A stretch of DNA of 64,000 nucleotides, from NCBI GenBank assembly GCA_009809945.1, contig WTPW01000694.1:231805-295804 (forward strand), written 5' to 3'. Shown in pieces: positions 1 to 11,397 of this stretch (position 1 is its first letter; each line of letters starts with the position of its first letter). A program made the translations under genes and the position numbers. Origin of the DNA: Gigaspora margarita. Its lineage: Eukaryota; Glomeromycota; Glomeromycetes; Diversisporales; Gigasporaceae. The notes under the pieces were generated by a model that saw nothing but the letters and a program-made list of their open reading frames with translations, was not told the origin of the DNA and did no database searches.

Positions 1-180
1 ATCCGACTATTCCGGCAGTTGGTGCAGGGCACCGCCCTTAGGGCCATTAAAGGTATCCAGGGAAATGTCGATCTCAAGCCATGCTCTCCCAGAAGAAGCC
101 CCCTGTGTATGGTGATTTGTCGATGCTGATACATCATGCGATAAGGGCAGAGATGTGGCAGTAGAGTATTCGAAGTAATA
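1..180. other. GC-richer fragment of unknown origin at the window edge
   Basis: This edge segment is clearly richer in G and C than the A-rich run that follows. Forward frame 1 is open for about 42 codons and a reverse frame is also open, but neither gives a domain I recognise. It may be the end of a transposon or gene lying mostly outside the window. Confidence 0.3.
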
Positions 181-545
181 AAAAAAAATAAAAAAAAATA
201 AAAAATTAAAAATAATTAAATAATTAAATTAAATATTTAAAAAAAATTTAAGTATAAAAAAAAAACAAAACGTTAAAAATTTAAAATAAAAAAATAATTA
301 AAATTATTAAATAAAATTATAAAAAAATTAAAAAAAAGTAAATATGAAATAAAAAAAATAAAAATTAAAAAATAAAATAAAAAATAAAAAACAAAAAAAA
401 ATTAAAATAATAAATAAAAAAAAATAAAAAAAAAGTAAAAAATAAAAAAAAAGTAAAAAATAAAGTTAAAAAAAAAGTCAAATAATAAAAAAAAATGTTA
501 TATAAAAAATAATAAAAAAACATTAAAAATTTAAAAAAAAATAAG
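181..545. repeat. A-rich low-complexity tract
   Basis: The plus strand is nearly all A and T in runs of aaaata and aaattaaa. The minus-strand open frame here encodes only Phe, Tyr, Leu and Ile and is an artefact of composition. I see no gene. Confidence 0.85.
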
Positions 546-550
546 TACCA

Positions 551-727
551 TAGTGCACTAACCAAAGTATCCGGGTACAATGCAATCTACCCCTAAAAAA
601 ACTTACAAAAGACCCTCTAAAAATTTTAAAAAACCTATATTTAATTAATAGAGGTCTCGTGTTTTGCACTGGGGTACTTTGCAATAGAGGGTATTGAAAA
701 AAGGGGTACTTTGGTCAGTGCATTACA
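551..727. mobile_element. Short MITE with TAGTGCACT-type inverted ends
   Basis: The left end TAGTGCACTAACCAAAGTA is mirrored at the right end, which reads TGTAATGCACTGACCAAAGT on the opposite strand. The interior is about 135 bp and non-coding. Similar TAGTGCACT ends occur on the element at 33407-33625, so this looks like one small family. The transposase superfamily is not evident. Confidence 0.55.
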
Positions 728-2050
728 GTATATTTTACGTGTTTGTTTTTATTATTTTAGTTTATTTAATAATTTAAACACGGTTTTTTTTTTACTTTAA
801 TTTATTTACCTGTTTATTTATTTTATTTTAAATCATTTTTTTAAATATGTATGTACGTTTTATTTTACTTTATTTTTTAGTTTAATTTTTTTTTTTATTT
901 ATTTTAATTAATTTATGCAAGTCTCGATCAAAAAGATTCGACTATTGAGCATATGCAAGGTAACTATTTTTGTAATATGCATATATGCAATAGTGAGAAT
1001 AATTCTGGTTTAAGAAATAAAAGTGTGACATTTGTTGTTTTCCTAGGGGTAGCTTATTTTCAAAATAAAAATTTTGTTTCAAAAATTTATTTTTGGAAAT
1101 TACACTATTGTTATTTCCAAATTTATGCTAAAAATATGCAAATAATAAACCTTTACATGCAGAATTTTAATATAGAAATAAGCAATTTAAAAATTTAACC
1201 TTTTTAATAATTTTTAAAACAATACGCAAATGTAAATCTTACTTCATTTAATTTGTCTATGATGGCGATACATTCTCAGACCTGATCTATCTATGTATAT
1301 TTTGGGGTCCTGGTTAAGCCATTTTAAGTTGATTATAACTAACTTAAGAAGTCAATATTTAGCTGGCCTGATTGTTAACCAACTCATTTCTATGTACAAA
1401 AACAAGTAACAGAAAGCTAGACTTTCTTTTAAAAATAAAAGGAAATAAATAAAGTTTCACATATTGCCTTGAGATCAAATTCTAGACATTAAAATTCCTC
1501 AGCATGGATTCTTTTTGGCTTATTTTTAACAAAGCCTCAAGAACTAATTCTAAGCACCAAAAATTTCACAACATTTATTTCTGCTCAATTTATTGTTAAT
1601 AAAATATAAAAAAGTAAAAATTTACTTGCTTAATCATCATGAAATATTTTAAGTAGCTATATAACGATATATAACGCATAATCGTTTTATATCGATTAAA
1701 ATTAATCGTTATACATTGATTAACTTGTTATAAATCGATATATATCTATAATCGATAAATATCGTAATTAAAATATAAATCGTTATACATCTGCTAATNG
1801 ATAGTTATCNTATTCATTATNGNNNNTAGNNCCACCNATCATATTTTGTTTTTATTTTTTAAATTACAGCAGTAGTTTCAAAATGGTTCGATATATTTCA
1901 AAAATATTTTAGAACTGTGAAACCAAGCGATCTGTAACCTGCATCATACCAAGCGCACATTGGACTATATTTGCGCAATGATTCGAAATATTGTATGATA
2001 GATCGATAAAATTTTGTATTACATGATCAGATTAGATCTTTTGTTTATAA
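728..2050. other. AT-rich stretch without a recognisable gene
   Basis: No convincing coding frame is present; the 81-codon frame at 953-1198 has no recognisable domain. Around 1655-1800 the sequence is packed with ATCGAT and ATATAACGAT words in both orientations, and it ends in ambiguous bases at 1799-1837. Similar ATCGAT-rich patches lie near 7640-7830 and 11140. Confidence 0.5.
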
Positions 2051-2065
2051 ATTAGATCTTCTACA

Positions 2066-2790
2066 TTGTTTTTTTTTCGTTTCAGTTTGTTTTTTTTATT
2101 TTTGTTTTGTTTTTTTGTTTCACTTTGTTTTTTTTTATTTTTTAATTTTTTTTCTTTTTATTTGGCACTTTACAAGAAAACTAGCCCTTTGCAAGAAAAC
2201 CAACAACTTTTTGGCACTATGCAAGTACACCAATATGACTTCACAAGCCAACTCAAACTTCCGACACTTTGCAAGAACTCTTCTAAACCTTCAAGTATGC
2301 TTCTTTAGAGAAATGATTTAGTTAGGTGCAAGTTTTCGCAAGTTTTCGCTTATTTATTTTCTTGTTTGATACTTTTTTGTTTTTGTTTTTTGTTTTTTTT
2401 TTAAATTTTTATTTTATTCCAGTACTTTGTAAGAACACGCTTCATTAGAGAAATGATTTAGTTAGGTGCCTATATTCGCAAGTATTCGCAAGTTAACTAA
2501 GCACTTTACAAAATACAACTAGGTTTTGACAATTTCTAAATTTGAACTTTTACTTTAGAAAAATAGAGATTTGGGGCTTCGTTTATTTTTTTTATTAAGT
2601 TTGCTTGCATATTTGTTTTTTAGTTATTTTTTTTTTACTTATTTTTTTANTTTTATTTTATTTTATTTATTCCTGACTTTTTTTGGAACTTTGCAAAATA
2701 CAACCTGACTTTCTAGCACTTTACAAGAACACCAACTCTAACTTCTCCGCCAGCATGACAGAAGTTGTATTTGATTGACTGTGGCAGATC
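2066..2790. repeat. T-rich region with recurring CACTTTGCAAGAAC motif
   Basis: Variants of GCACTTTGCAAGAACACC recur about eight times, near 2163, 2188, 2211, 2259, 2421, 2502, 2686 and 2709, at irregular spacing and separated by T-rich runs. A 25-bp segment starting TTAGAGAAATGATTTAG occurs twice in direct orientation, near 2304 and 2443. A related ACTTTGCAAGAACC word recurs near 6714. The short open frames are low-complexity shadows. Function is unknown. Confidence 0.5.
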
Positions 2791-2944
2791 ATGCAGATCA
2801 TGCAGAACATAAATATGATTGGTTAATATTTTATCACGGGTTATAACAATGATTAGCTAAATGAAAGTACCGGTGGTGCCCATCACCTACTTCTTTATAA
2901 AAAAATTTTGCCACAAAAAAAAAAAAATTCTGACGTCGCGTAAA

Positions 2945-5725
2945 ATGACAACAATAAATCTTGGCCCCTGCTCAATTATTAACTGTACCTATACTAATAT
3001 TAAGTTTTGTAAACTTACAGAGTTTTTATATGAAAAATGTTATAATAAACGAATGCTGGAAGTATACCCTTACCTTGAAGTTGAAAAACAACTTTGCCAC
3101 CCACATTACTGTAAAATTGTAGAAGCTGATAGAAACCAACTAAGGTGTGAAAAAAAATATGTAATCGAAAAAAAAATTTGGAAACAATTAAACCTGTATC
3201 AAATAATAATACGGGTAATAAGTTATATTTTAATTTATTTTTTTAATTTTTTTTTTTACAAGTTTTAATTTTTTATTTAATTTGAATAGAGGGACCAACA
3301 TTCGCTTCGTATATAGACATATTAATGAAAGCATTATATCACATACAACGTAGAGAGGGTGCTAGTTTGGAACTAGATCCAGTAAAATTCGAACATATAA
3401 TCGAAGCTACTAATCCACAACTTAAGGGTTTTTTTAATTATATTATAAATGCAATTATTCCAAAAGAATGCTCTGCCTATAATGTAAATGAATCAAAAAA
3501 GTCAATTGTTGGCTTATGCTATATGTTAGCAGGTTTGCGCAACAAATTTGTAAATCAAAACAAACTAGAAGTTGGGTTATATTTAATGGCATCGGGGGTA
3601 ACATGGAAGGCAATTAATACGATGTTAAGTCTTGGGTATTCAGTATGCACTAAAACAGTGGAGGAATATCGAAAACAAATTCAAAAAAAACATGTATCTA
3701 AATTGAAAACCATTTTATTGAAAATAAAAATGTAAATTAAAATTATTTGTATTTACTATATACATTTATTATTAATAAAATTTAAATTATATATTATATA
3801 AATAGAAAAATTTATTCACGTTTACAATATTGACGATTATCATGCAATCCACAAAAATCATAGACCTGATACTGTATCAACTTCGACTGCAAATCATTTT
3901 GCTACTTGCATAGCAAAACCAGTTAGTGAATCTTTTTCTGTACAACTTATATCTAACGAAGTGTCTGTTCATAATCCAGAAAATGTCGAGGCATCAAAAA
4001 TCTGCTGGTATTTACTAAATGTATATACCAGGGTTTTCAATATTTCATATACGGACCATCAATCGTATAAAATTTTACAAGATTTAATAATCAATACATT
4101 CGATCCAATTGAAATGCTAACCATACATAGTTACGCTGATAATATAGTAGAACGTAAGGAGTAGAGGTCAATGAGAGGACTTCAACTCATAGGATTTAGA
4201 GAACAACACTTGCATATGGTCGAGGATTATCTTAATGCATTAAATATTATCCTATTAATAAATAGTAAAACACAGCATTTAGATGGACAAGTCGCACCTG
4301 TTGTGGCTGACTGGCCTGAGCAGCTCTTTATTAAGGAATTGCTATATTTACAAAAATCGTCTAATACAAATTTCATTATTCTATAGCAAATCGAATCATT
4401 TTTACCCATATTGGGCCCACTACATTTATCTTTAAATAGTAGGGAACACATTATACTAATCTATCATTCTTTTTTTGAAAAAATGTTCTATTATGTATTC
4501 AGAAAAAAAAAATTGGCAAAGAAACCTCAACCCTGGAGAATAAACCTTTTATTTGAGCTTGCACGAAACGGCTGGTTAAAAATAAAGGACAAAATTATAA
4601 AAAAATTTGGAAAAGTATACAAAGATGTCGAGTATCGTACAATAATTGACTTACTTGATAATATTATTCCGTCAATGCTCGAAATCTATGCTACTCATTT
4701 CGATCGGGTTTGTTCAACAAATATGTAGAGACAGTCTTTCGTATTTGGACCTTCGCTCTGCGATAGAAATGAAAGAACTATAATAAGGCCCCCTTATGTT
4801 TTTGTCTGATTTATTCTACTGGAATGATAACGGTCATCCTTTTTTAAATGTTATAAAAATCATTTGACTAGTTTTAATGAATATTATGTAGAAAATACCC
4901 ATAGTTGAATTCGTGCCAATACATCAAAAAATACAACAGCGGATAATATGATAAAGCAAGCATATGTTATTATGGATCACGATCCAGTGTTTAAAGACAC
5001 ATATTGTAAAACACGATGATATCTATATAATTCAACAACTCTTGATTTCTTATATGAAAAAACAGCCCTTTTTCTTTTACAATATTTTCAAGACGTATTT
5101 CATAATCATGGGAAAAGCATTCCAATTCCCAATAAAAAAACTACAGAGAATGCAGAGAAAATAAACCTACAAAAAAAAGCGCCCCCAAAAATTCTACTAA
5201 CAAAACCTCCACCAAAAAAAACTCTACCAAAGCTCCTGCCAAAGCCCCTGCCAAAAAAACCTCCACCAACAGAAACAAATCCAAAAAAAGCTACAGAAAT
5301 ATACCAACTAGCTACTCTGAAAGAAGAAGTAGATCTACAATACCTACTAACGGCATGCAGTACGTCTCATCAGCCACACCCTGAACTATGTGATTGTTGT
5401 GATCTTCCTTTAAGTGATGATAACAGTATGGTATACATTTGTGGTCACGGCTACCATGTAGCTTGTTATAATAAGAAATGTAAATACTGCGAAGAATATT
5501 ATAAGAGAGGAATTTTCGAAAATGTTAATTCGTTTCTAAAACGAATTGAGAAAGAAGAAAATAAACTCACCAAAGAAGATCTTGACGATGAGGAAAATGA
5601 TATAGAGGAGGGTGCAGATGAAGTTTCTGAGAAAATAGAGGAAGCACCAGACACTTCGTCTAAACTAGCAGCAAAGATTTATCTCTTAGATTGTAACACA
5701 GGCAAATTTGCCTGCGTATTTTAAA
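2945..5725 (+). pseudogene. Degraded multi-exon zinc-finger/RING-like gene (possible DUF6589-type core)
   Basis: Likely start is the ATG at 2945 (MTTINLGPCSIINC), because residues before it are low complexity. The first exon carries a Cys/His-rich segment ending LCHPHYCKIVEADRN. A GT-AG intron follows (about 3212-3288), then an exon with GPTFASYIDILMKALYHIQ and LEVGLYLMASGVTWKAINTM. A second intron (about 3735-3806) leads to VYNIDDYHAIHKNHRPD. Further on are RGLQLIGFREQHLHMVEDYL and GPLHLSLNSREHI. A Lys/Pro-rich linker (about 5165-5300) precedes a RING-like finger, CDCCDLPLSDDNSMVYICGHGYHVACYNKKCKYC, and an acidic tail. The reading frame shifts near 3700, and stops interrupt it at about 4162, 4384, 4726 and 5162. 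From memory this resembles a protein type abundant in Rhizophagus; the GDQLT/DUF6589 link is inference. The last residues come from a MITE end (5684 on). It may be a relic transposase rather than a host gene. Confidence 0.6.
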
Positions 5726-6333
5726 AATTTTAATAAAATTTTAATAAAATTTTAAATATTGATTTTAGCTATACCTTTTCTAAGTAAAAAATATTCTTTG
5801 AGTTTTGTTTTAGTAACTTTGTTATAAAAATTTTTTAAAATTATTAGAAAGCTTTAGTATAATCAAAGTTTAAAGTTCTTGTATTAGCATTTTTACTATT
5901 AAAATTTTTCTTTAGATTTTCTTAAATTTTATATGTTTTCATCTATAAAAAAAACTTTTACTTCTAATACAAGTCTTGATTTTTACAAATAAATCATTAA
6001 AGTTGCAATAATAAAAGTTATCATCCTTTATATAAACTACAATATTGTCTTAAGTACTATAGCTTTAAAACTAAAACTAAACAAGATTACAGAGAAATAG
6101 TGATAAAATTTTTTAAAAAATTTTTTTCTTAAAGATATCTATTTTTAGCTTATATATAACTTAAAATATTTTTCTTACAATATAAAAACTAATTTTGCAA
6201 AAAAGTAATCCTTATTTTCAAATATAATTGTACAAAGTTTTATTTAATTATCTTGATATTTAAAAAAAGTAAATTAGAGCAAAAAAAGTGCAAAAATGCA
6301 GGCAAATTTGCCTGTGTCCTACTACAATCTAAG
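5684..6333. mobile_element. 650-bp MITE with ACACAGGCAAATTTGCCTG ends
   Basis: Both ends carry CTTAGATTGTA, then after a few bases ACACAGGCAAATTTGCCTGC, in inverted orientation (5684-5722 and 6292-6333). The terminal block holds the palindrome GGCAAATTTGCC. The interior is AT-rich and non-coding. The element sits at the 3' end of the RING-like relic and supplies its last residues and stop codon. Confidence 0.65.
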
Positions 6334-6414
6334 GGATAATATAGAGCATTGGTAAATATGTACAATTAGAAGGAACAATAAAATACAGTCTCTGCATTAT
6401 ACTGTTAAAACTAC

Positions 6415-6661
6415 TAACCTCTTTCTGAATCATTGCTGAAACAAACAAAAATTAAATTTATTTACATATTACATATTATCACCTGTTATAAAACCTACCT
6501 CTAATAAAATCCCGTGGACCCAGTAATCTCAATGATGGGTTACTACAATTCTCTTGTAATGTACCTAACAAACAATCTGGCCAAGTTTTGTAAAGAATGG
6601 CTGATTTTTTTGATGTGCGGTCATATGACATACCTCCTTTTCCTATGATTTTGATATGCAA
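6415..6661 (-). pseudogene. Isolated exon fragment of an unidentified gene
   Basis: A minus-strand open frame of 60 codons reads MHIKIIGKGGMSYDRTSKK and later LLGTLQENCSNPSLRLLGPRDFIRG. It has balanced residue composition unlike the nearby low-complexity frames. A good donor (GTAGGTTTT) follows RDFIR at about 6497, and an acceptor TTTGTTTCAG lies near 6434 on the same strand, followed by a tiny candidate exon and another GT. This looks like a piece of a spliced gene, but I do not recognise the family and see no clear continuation. Confidence 0.4.
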
Positions 6662-6778
6662 AATCTTGTATAACCTTTATGCATAAATTAGAATTTCTGT
6701 TGTGCTTTCTCTGCTACTTTGCAAGAACCTACTAGATTCTCTGACAATTTCAAAAACTCCTACGCTTCTGAGAAATAG

Positions 6779-7390
6779 TTTTTTTTACTTCTCTACTATT
6801 TTTAGGAAGTAGCGAATATGAGCGAAGAGAAATAATAGCTAACTGAGAGTGAGGAAAATAAGTGTGTCTGGTATTATGCGACAAAGTGTAAAAGTAGTTT
6901 AAATTATTACTATTTTTCGTTTTCATTTTTTTTGTTATTTTTTTACTTCTCTACAATTTTTAGGACGTAGCGAATATAAGCGAATATAAGCGAATATAAG
7001 TCTGTAGAGCTAGTATTATGCGATGAAGAGCAAAAGTAGTTTACAATATTACTATTTTTTCATTTTTGTTTTTTTTTTGTTATTTTTTACTTCTTTACTA
7101 TTTTTAGAAAGTAGCGAATATAAGTGAATATAATAGTTAAAACAAAGAAGAGAAATAATAGCTAACTATGGAGTGAGGAAAATAAGGAGAGTGACAAAAA
7201 TCAGGTGATTTTTTAGGGGGGTAAAAAAGTTAAAATTATATATAAGAACCTGATTATATATATATTAAAAAAGAGGGAGGGGTGTAGGCCTCTGATAAAA
7301 AATAATCAGGTGATTAATGATATGGCTCTAAGTATATAGAGCTAGTATTATGCGACAAAGTGCGAAAGTAGTTTATTTTTGATTTCATTT
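6779..7390. repeat. Imperfect tandem array, unit about 145 bp
   Basis: The unit contains TTTTTACTTCTCTACTATTT, GTAGCGAATATAAGCG and TAGTATTATGCGACAAAG, followed by AAAGTAGTTT. Three copies start near 6780, 6940 and 7085, and a final part near 7340 is separated by the MITE at 7191-7333. The short word GCGAATATAA is itself tandemly repeated near 6970. No coding frame is seen. Confidence 0.6.
7191..7333. mobile_element. 145-bp MITE, copy 1 (AATCAGGTGATT type)
   Basis: It begins AGAGTGACAAAAATCAGGTG and ends near AATCAGGTGATTAATGATAT, with the phrase GTAGGCCTCTGATAAAAAAT before the right end. A second copy with the same beginning, middle and end is at 45913-46060. Here it interrupts the 145-bp tandem array. 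Confidence 0.6.
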
Positions 7391-7639
7391 TATTTCATTG
7401 TTTTTTTTTGTTGTAAAGAATATATAATAATATATAATAAATAAAATATATTTAATTTAAAATATAATATATAATAATAATAATAAATAAAAAAATATAA
7501 AATTTTATATTAAAATGCGAAATGTTGTGAAAATATACAAAAACCTGTATAATAATAATAAATAAAAAAATATAAAATTTTAGATTAAAATATGAAACCT
7601 TGCGAACATATGCGAAATCCTATAAAACTTTTAAAAATA

Positions 7640-7830
7640 AGTATAAAGTATAATAGTATTGATTGAATTATTATTCGTGATTTTAATCTGATTACTATCG
7701 ATTGTTACCAATTATTATCGATTACTAACTTAATCGATAGTCCTCGTCAGGGGGGATTTTAATCGATTACTAGCCAATAACTGATAAAAATCGATAGTAA
7801 TCCCCCTACAAATTTTGGTGATGATTTTAT
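7640..7830. repeat. ATCGAT-rich imperfect palindrome
   Basis: TTAATCGATAGTCC lies on one side and GATAGTAATCCCCC on the other, around CAGGGGGGATTTTAATCGAT. The block is built from short ATCGATTA words in both orientations. It may be a decayed MITE. No coding content. Confidence 0.35.
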
Positions 7831-7882
7831 ATTCAATTTAAAAAATTTACTTGTCTAAATTTGTTTGATTAAAAAATTTGTA

Positions 7883-8190
7883 ATGGATACTGATACTAAT
7901 GATCTTTTTGATACCAATATTTATAATACTGAGCCTCAAGATATTATACAAATTTCTGATAACAATATGGCCACAAATACTAGTACTATGAGTGATGAAA
8001 ATATTTCATCAGATATTTCTAATAGTCCTGCTACTCCTATTATTCCTGTTATTTTTAATAATAGAAACAAATCTATTTTTTTTTTTACATAAAACTGTTG
8101 ATAATAAAATAGTAATTTGTAGTATTTGTTAAAGTAAGTTTAGTATAACTATGTCAGCTAGTACCTTACATAAATACCTTTATAATTAGC
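7883..8190 (+). pseudogene. N-terminal fragment of a BED-finger (hAT-type) transposase
   Basis: The frame starts at the ATG at 7883 (MDTDTNDLFDTNIYNTEPQD) with an acidic, Ser/Thr-rich leader typical of hAT transposases. After one frameshift at a T run near 8085 it continues HKTVDNKIVICSIC, a stop, SKFSITMSASTLHKYLYN, a stop and a His. That matches the BED zinc finger layout C-x2-C, then leucine-rich, then H-x4-H, with the first His decayed to Tyr. Nothing of the catalytic domain follows. The assignment rests on pattern only. Confidence 0.5.
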
Positions 8191-8344
8191 ACCTGGGTTG
8201 GATCACAAAGCCAGTACCAAGTCAATCTATTTATATCTGAAAGTACAATTTCATGCCAAATTTTAACATTAGTTCAAGAAACCAAATTTCATATAAAAAT
8301 ACATTATTCCAGCATATTTAATTTTAGAGTATTGCTAATCTTAA

Positions 8345-8640
8345 CAGGCTGTAAAATTCACAACCCTGCATCTGACCAATCAAAATTGCAGAATCAGCAC
8401 GATCTGCAAATTTTCTTTGTATAACAAAAACAAAGTATTTTTTATGAAAAAATCAAAAAATCACTTCTAACTTAAAATTTCGTCTATGAAACTACTTTTT
8501 TTTATGCAAAAAAATAATTCCTTGTTAAATTTTACTATAAAGTTTGCTATTTATTATAGCCCTAACCCTAACTCAAATAGAAAACTTTTTTGAAGTTTTT
8601 TAAAACTGGGATGTGAATTTCACAGCCTGTGAATCGAAGT
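8345..8640. mobile_element. MITE with AGGCTGTAAAATTCAC ends and a telomere-like motif
   Basis: The left end AACAGGCTGTAAAATTCACA is mirrored by GTGAATTTCACAGCCTGTG near 8610-8630. The interior holds CCCTAACCCTAACTC at about 8566, two to three telomere-type repeats. It is non-coding and resembles the element at 19757-20063. Confidence 0.55.
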
Positions 8641-8660
8641 AATTTTTTTAATTTTATATT

Positions 8661-9325
8661 TTTTGAAAAGGGAATAGAAATTTTTTGCAACTACAACATG
8701 TCACACCCCTGTGATTCAACCAATCAAATCGCCCGATTATGTAGACAAAAAATTTTTTTTTAAAAAACTAAAAATTCTACTAGTAAAATATAAGAATAAA
8801 TAAGCGATAGCTATAAATATAGTGTAAAATTTTATTCTGAACAACTTTTTTTAAGTTACAAAGATAGATTATCTTAGTAAAAAATAACATTTTATAAGAA
8901 AAAACAAAAATTTCCAATGTTAGCACATATAGAACTTTTTTTTACTAATTTAATCTATATTTATGTTTAAGTGTTATATGCAAATTTTTACGCTAAACAA
9001 CTTTTTCTAAGTCAAAAAGGTAGATTGTTTTAGTAAAAAAAAAGTTTTAAAAAAAGTTTTATATGCTAACTTTTGAAATTTTTGTTTTTTTTCTTATAAA
9101 ATGTCTTTTTTTACTAAGACAATCTATCTTCGTAACTTAGAAAAGGTTGTTCAGAATAAAATTTTATGGTATATGGTGTGCTATTTTATATATATTTTAC
9201 ATTTTATTAAATAAAAACATTAATTTTAAAAAAATTTTTTTGTCTACAAAATCGAGCGATTTGATTGGTCGAATCAGGGGTGCGATATGTCATGGGTGTG
9301 ACAAAAAATATTCCCTCTTGAAAAT
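8661..9325. mobile_element. Foldback element with arms of about 260 bp
   Basis: GGGAATAGAAATTTTTTGCA at 8671, then CACCCCTGTGATTCAACCAA and ATCAAATCGC, are mirrored from 9317 leftwards. A second arm block, TTTATTCTGAACAACTTTTT to about 8935, is mirrored at about 9070-9160. A third diverged copy of that block lies near 8990-9040. The whole element could fold into a single long hairpin. Confidence 0.6.
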
Positions 9326-9338
9326 TTAAGAGAAGATT

Positions 9339-9378
9339 CTTAATTTTGGATTTTTTAATTAAAAAATCCAAAATTAAG
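9339..9378. repeat. Perfect 40-bp palindrome
   Basis: The two 20-base halves, starting CTTAATTTTGGATTTTTT, are exact reverse complements with no loop. A diverged version of the same palindrome lies at about 9664-9712. Confidence 0.8.
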
Positions 9379-9384
9379 CATCTA

Positions 9385-9730
9385 CTCTTAAATTTTTAAA
9401 AATATAAAAGTAATATACCAGAATAATGTATTTTTATATGCAAAACAAGTTTTTTTAGAGCACAACGTTAAAAATAAATTAGTAAAATTTTGAGAATATA
9501 ATATTTTATATAATTTTATTAATAATAAAAATACTAAAAAATTCTCTGATTCTCCAAATTTTACTAATTGATTCAAATGTTGCACTCTAAGAAAACTTGA
9601 TTAGCACATAAAAATACATTATTCTAGTTATATTTACTTTTATATTTCTTAAAAATTTAAAAAAAGATGTTTAATTTTGGATTTTTTGATCAAAAAATTC
9701 AAAATTAAGCATCTTAAATTTTTAAAAATC
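9385..9730. mobile_element. Foldback element of about 345 bp
   Basis: AGAATAATGTATTTTTATAT near 9420 is mirrored near 9610, and TTAGTAAAATTTTGAGAATA near 9480 is mirrored near 9560, with the turn near 9520. The arms cover almost the whole element. The minus-strand frame of 65 codons here is an arm sequence, not a gene. Confidence 0.55.
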
Positions 9731-9739
9731 ATAGTAGTA

Positions 9740-10480
9740 CAAAAAAATGATATTAGTTATTTTTGTGTATGATTCTTGCAAAATGTAGGTAATTTGCTAA
9801 AAATAAAATAAAACATGCATAAAATTGCTGTAATTTGCCAAAATGCTTTATATAACCTTTTTTAAAATTAATCTCAATTTGCTAAAACTTAAATTTGGAC
9901 CCAGACCAAATTTTTTGCAATTTGCTAAAAAAAACTTATATCAGAGATATCCAAGGTCCTTAAATGCTATTGTAAGAGCTTTTTAGATCTAAAATTCAAT
10001 TTTTTTTATTGTGCATTGCAACTAATTAAATAATTTTATTTGCAAATTTTAAAAATAATTATTTTTTTGCAACTAAAATATATTATATTATTGCAAAAAT
10101 AAAAAAATGGTTGTGCAAATAAAATATCCATTTGCAGAATAATAAGGTTATATTAAGGGGTTTTGGAAAGAAATTCATTAATCTATTTTAAGTAATGTTC
10201 AAATCTTATTTATTTTTAATTAAAATTTATTTATATGATCTTCCTTATTATAAATTATTTTTATTGTTAATCAATTTTGCTTCTAAAATCATTTTATGCT
10301 TAATATGCCTAAAATTTCATATCGACAACATCAAATTAAACAAATACATTAGCAAAAGTTTAAAAAGATATATATCAATATATAGCAGTTAAATGCTATA
10401 TATCAATTGAATATTATTGATATATATTAATTCATAGCTATATATCAATATATATCAATAATGATATATATCGATTATTG
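9740..10480. other. AT-rich intergenic stretch
   Basis: No gene is recognised. The phrase AATTTGCTAAAA recurs several times between 9790 and 9935, and TATATCAATA words cluster at 10365-10480. The 65-codon frame at 10195 has no domain and biased composition. Confidence 0.5.
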
Positions 10481-10499
10481 AAATACAACAATTATAATC

Positions 10500-10920
10500 A
10501 TTTTTGATTACTAACAATTTTTATAAAATTCATCAGATTTTTTTAAAATTTCGCTAATAATTTCTCAACAACTAATAATCCAAATTAGCTTAAATTTTTA
10601 CTGCTAATAATATATTTATTCAACTATAACATATTAAAATTTTAGCTAATTTGGATTGATAGTTCTCAAGAAATCACTAGTAAACAATAGTTAATTTTTT
10701 AAAAAAATTAACTATCATTAAGTAAATAATAGTTAATTTTTAAAAAAATTAACTATCATTTAGAAATGATTTCTCAAGAACCTTAATCCAAATTGGCTAA
10801 AATTTTAATCTGTTATAGTCAAATAAATAATTTATTTGCAGTAAATATTTAAACTGATTTTGATTAGTATTTGTTGAGAAAATATCTATCAATTTTGAAA
10901 AAAATCTAACAAATTTTTGT
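10500..10920. mobile_element. Foldback element with two tandem core palindromes
   Basis: The outer arms carry AATCCAAATTAGCTTAAATT at left, mirrored at right (10785-10820). The centre has two adjacent palindromes of the type ATAGTTAATTTTT-AAAAATTAACTAT near 10690 and 10727. Non-coding. Confidence 0.55.
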
Positions 10921-11397
10921 TATATATCATTAATAAACAATAATAATAATACTTGGCAGGGGTGTTGCATATCAATTGTAATCTAAATTAATAATCACAA
11001 GATCTTTATTTATATTATGCATCATAATTTTAAAGTGTTGGCTTGATCAGATTTAATATAAATATCATATAAATAAAAGGACTATTGCTATCATTTATTT
11101 ATATTGATTATAATTGAGTGCAATTATTCAAGTTAGTATTTTTAATTAATTGTAATCGATAATAATCGATATAAGAAAATTTCTTTCCTTTTTAAAAATT
11201 TCCTGATGAAAATTTATAGAACATATCCAAATTTGTATAAATTATTGAAGGATAAAAAATTATATACTAAACTGCATATAATAATCAAGTATAAAACCTA
11301 CAAATGAATTAAATATTCTGCTTGCAAATATGCATAATTTAAAATTATATGTGGAAAACTTGTGAAAATTTAGAAAGTTTATCTGCAGATTCCGCAC
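10921..11397. other. AT-rich stretch before the LTR element fossil
   Basis: No gene or strong repeat was found. Short ATCGAT words occur near 11155. No 5' LTR could be recognised here. Confidence 0.45.

Noticed and set aside
365-580. Minus-strand 71-codon frame of Phe/Tyr/Leu
   Set aside because: It is the complement of an A-rich low-complexity run, with no start context or domain.
2066-2321. Two overlapping plus-strand frames
   Set aside because: They are T-run translations over a short-motif repeat region; neither has balanced composition or a domain.
9388-9585. Minus-strand 65-codon frame
   Set aside because: It lies on an arm of a foldback element.
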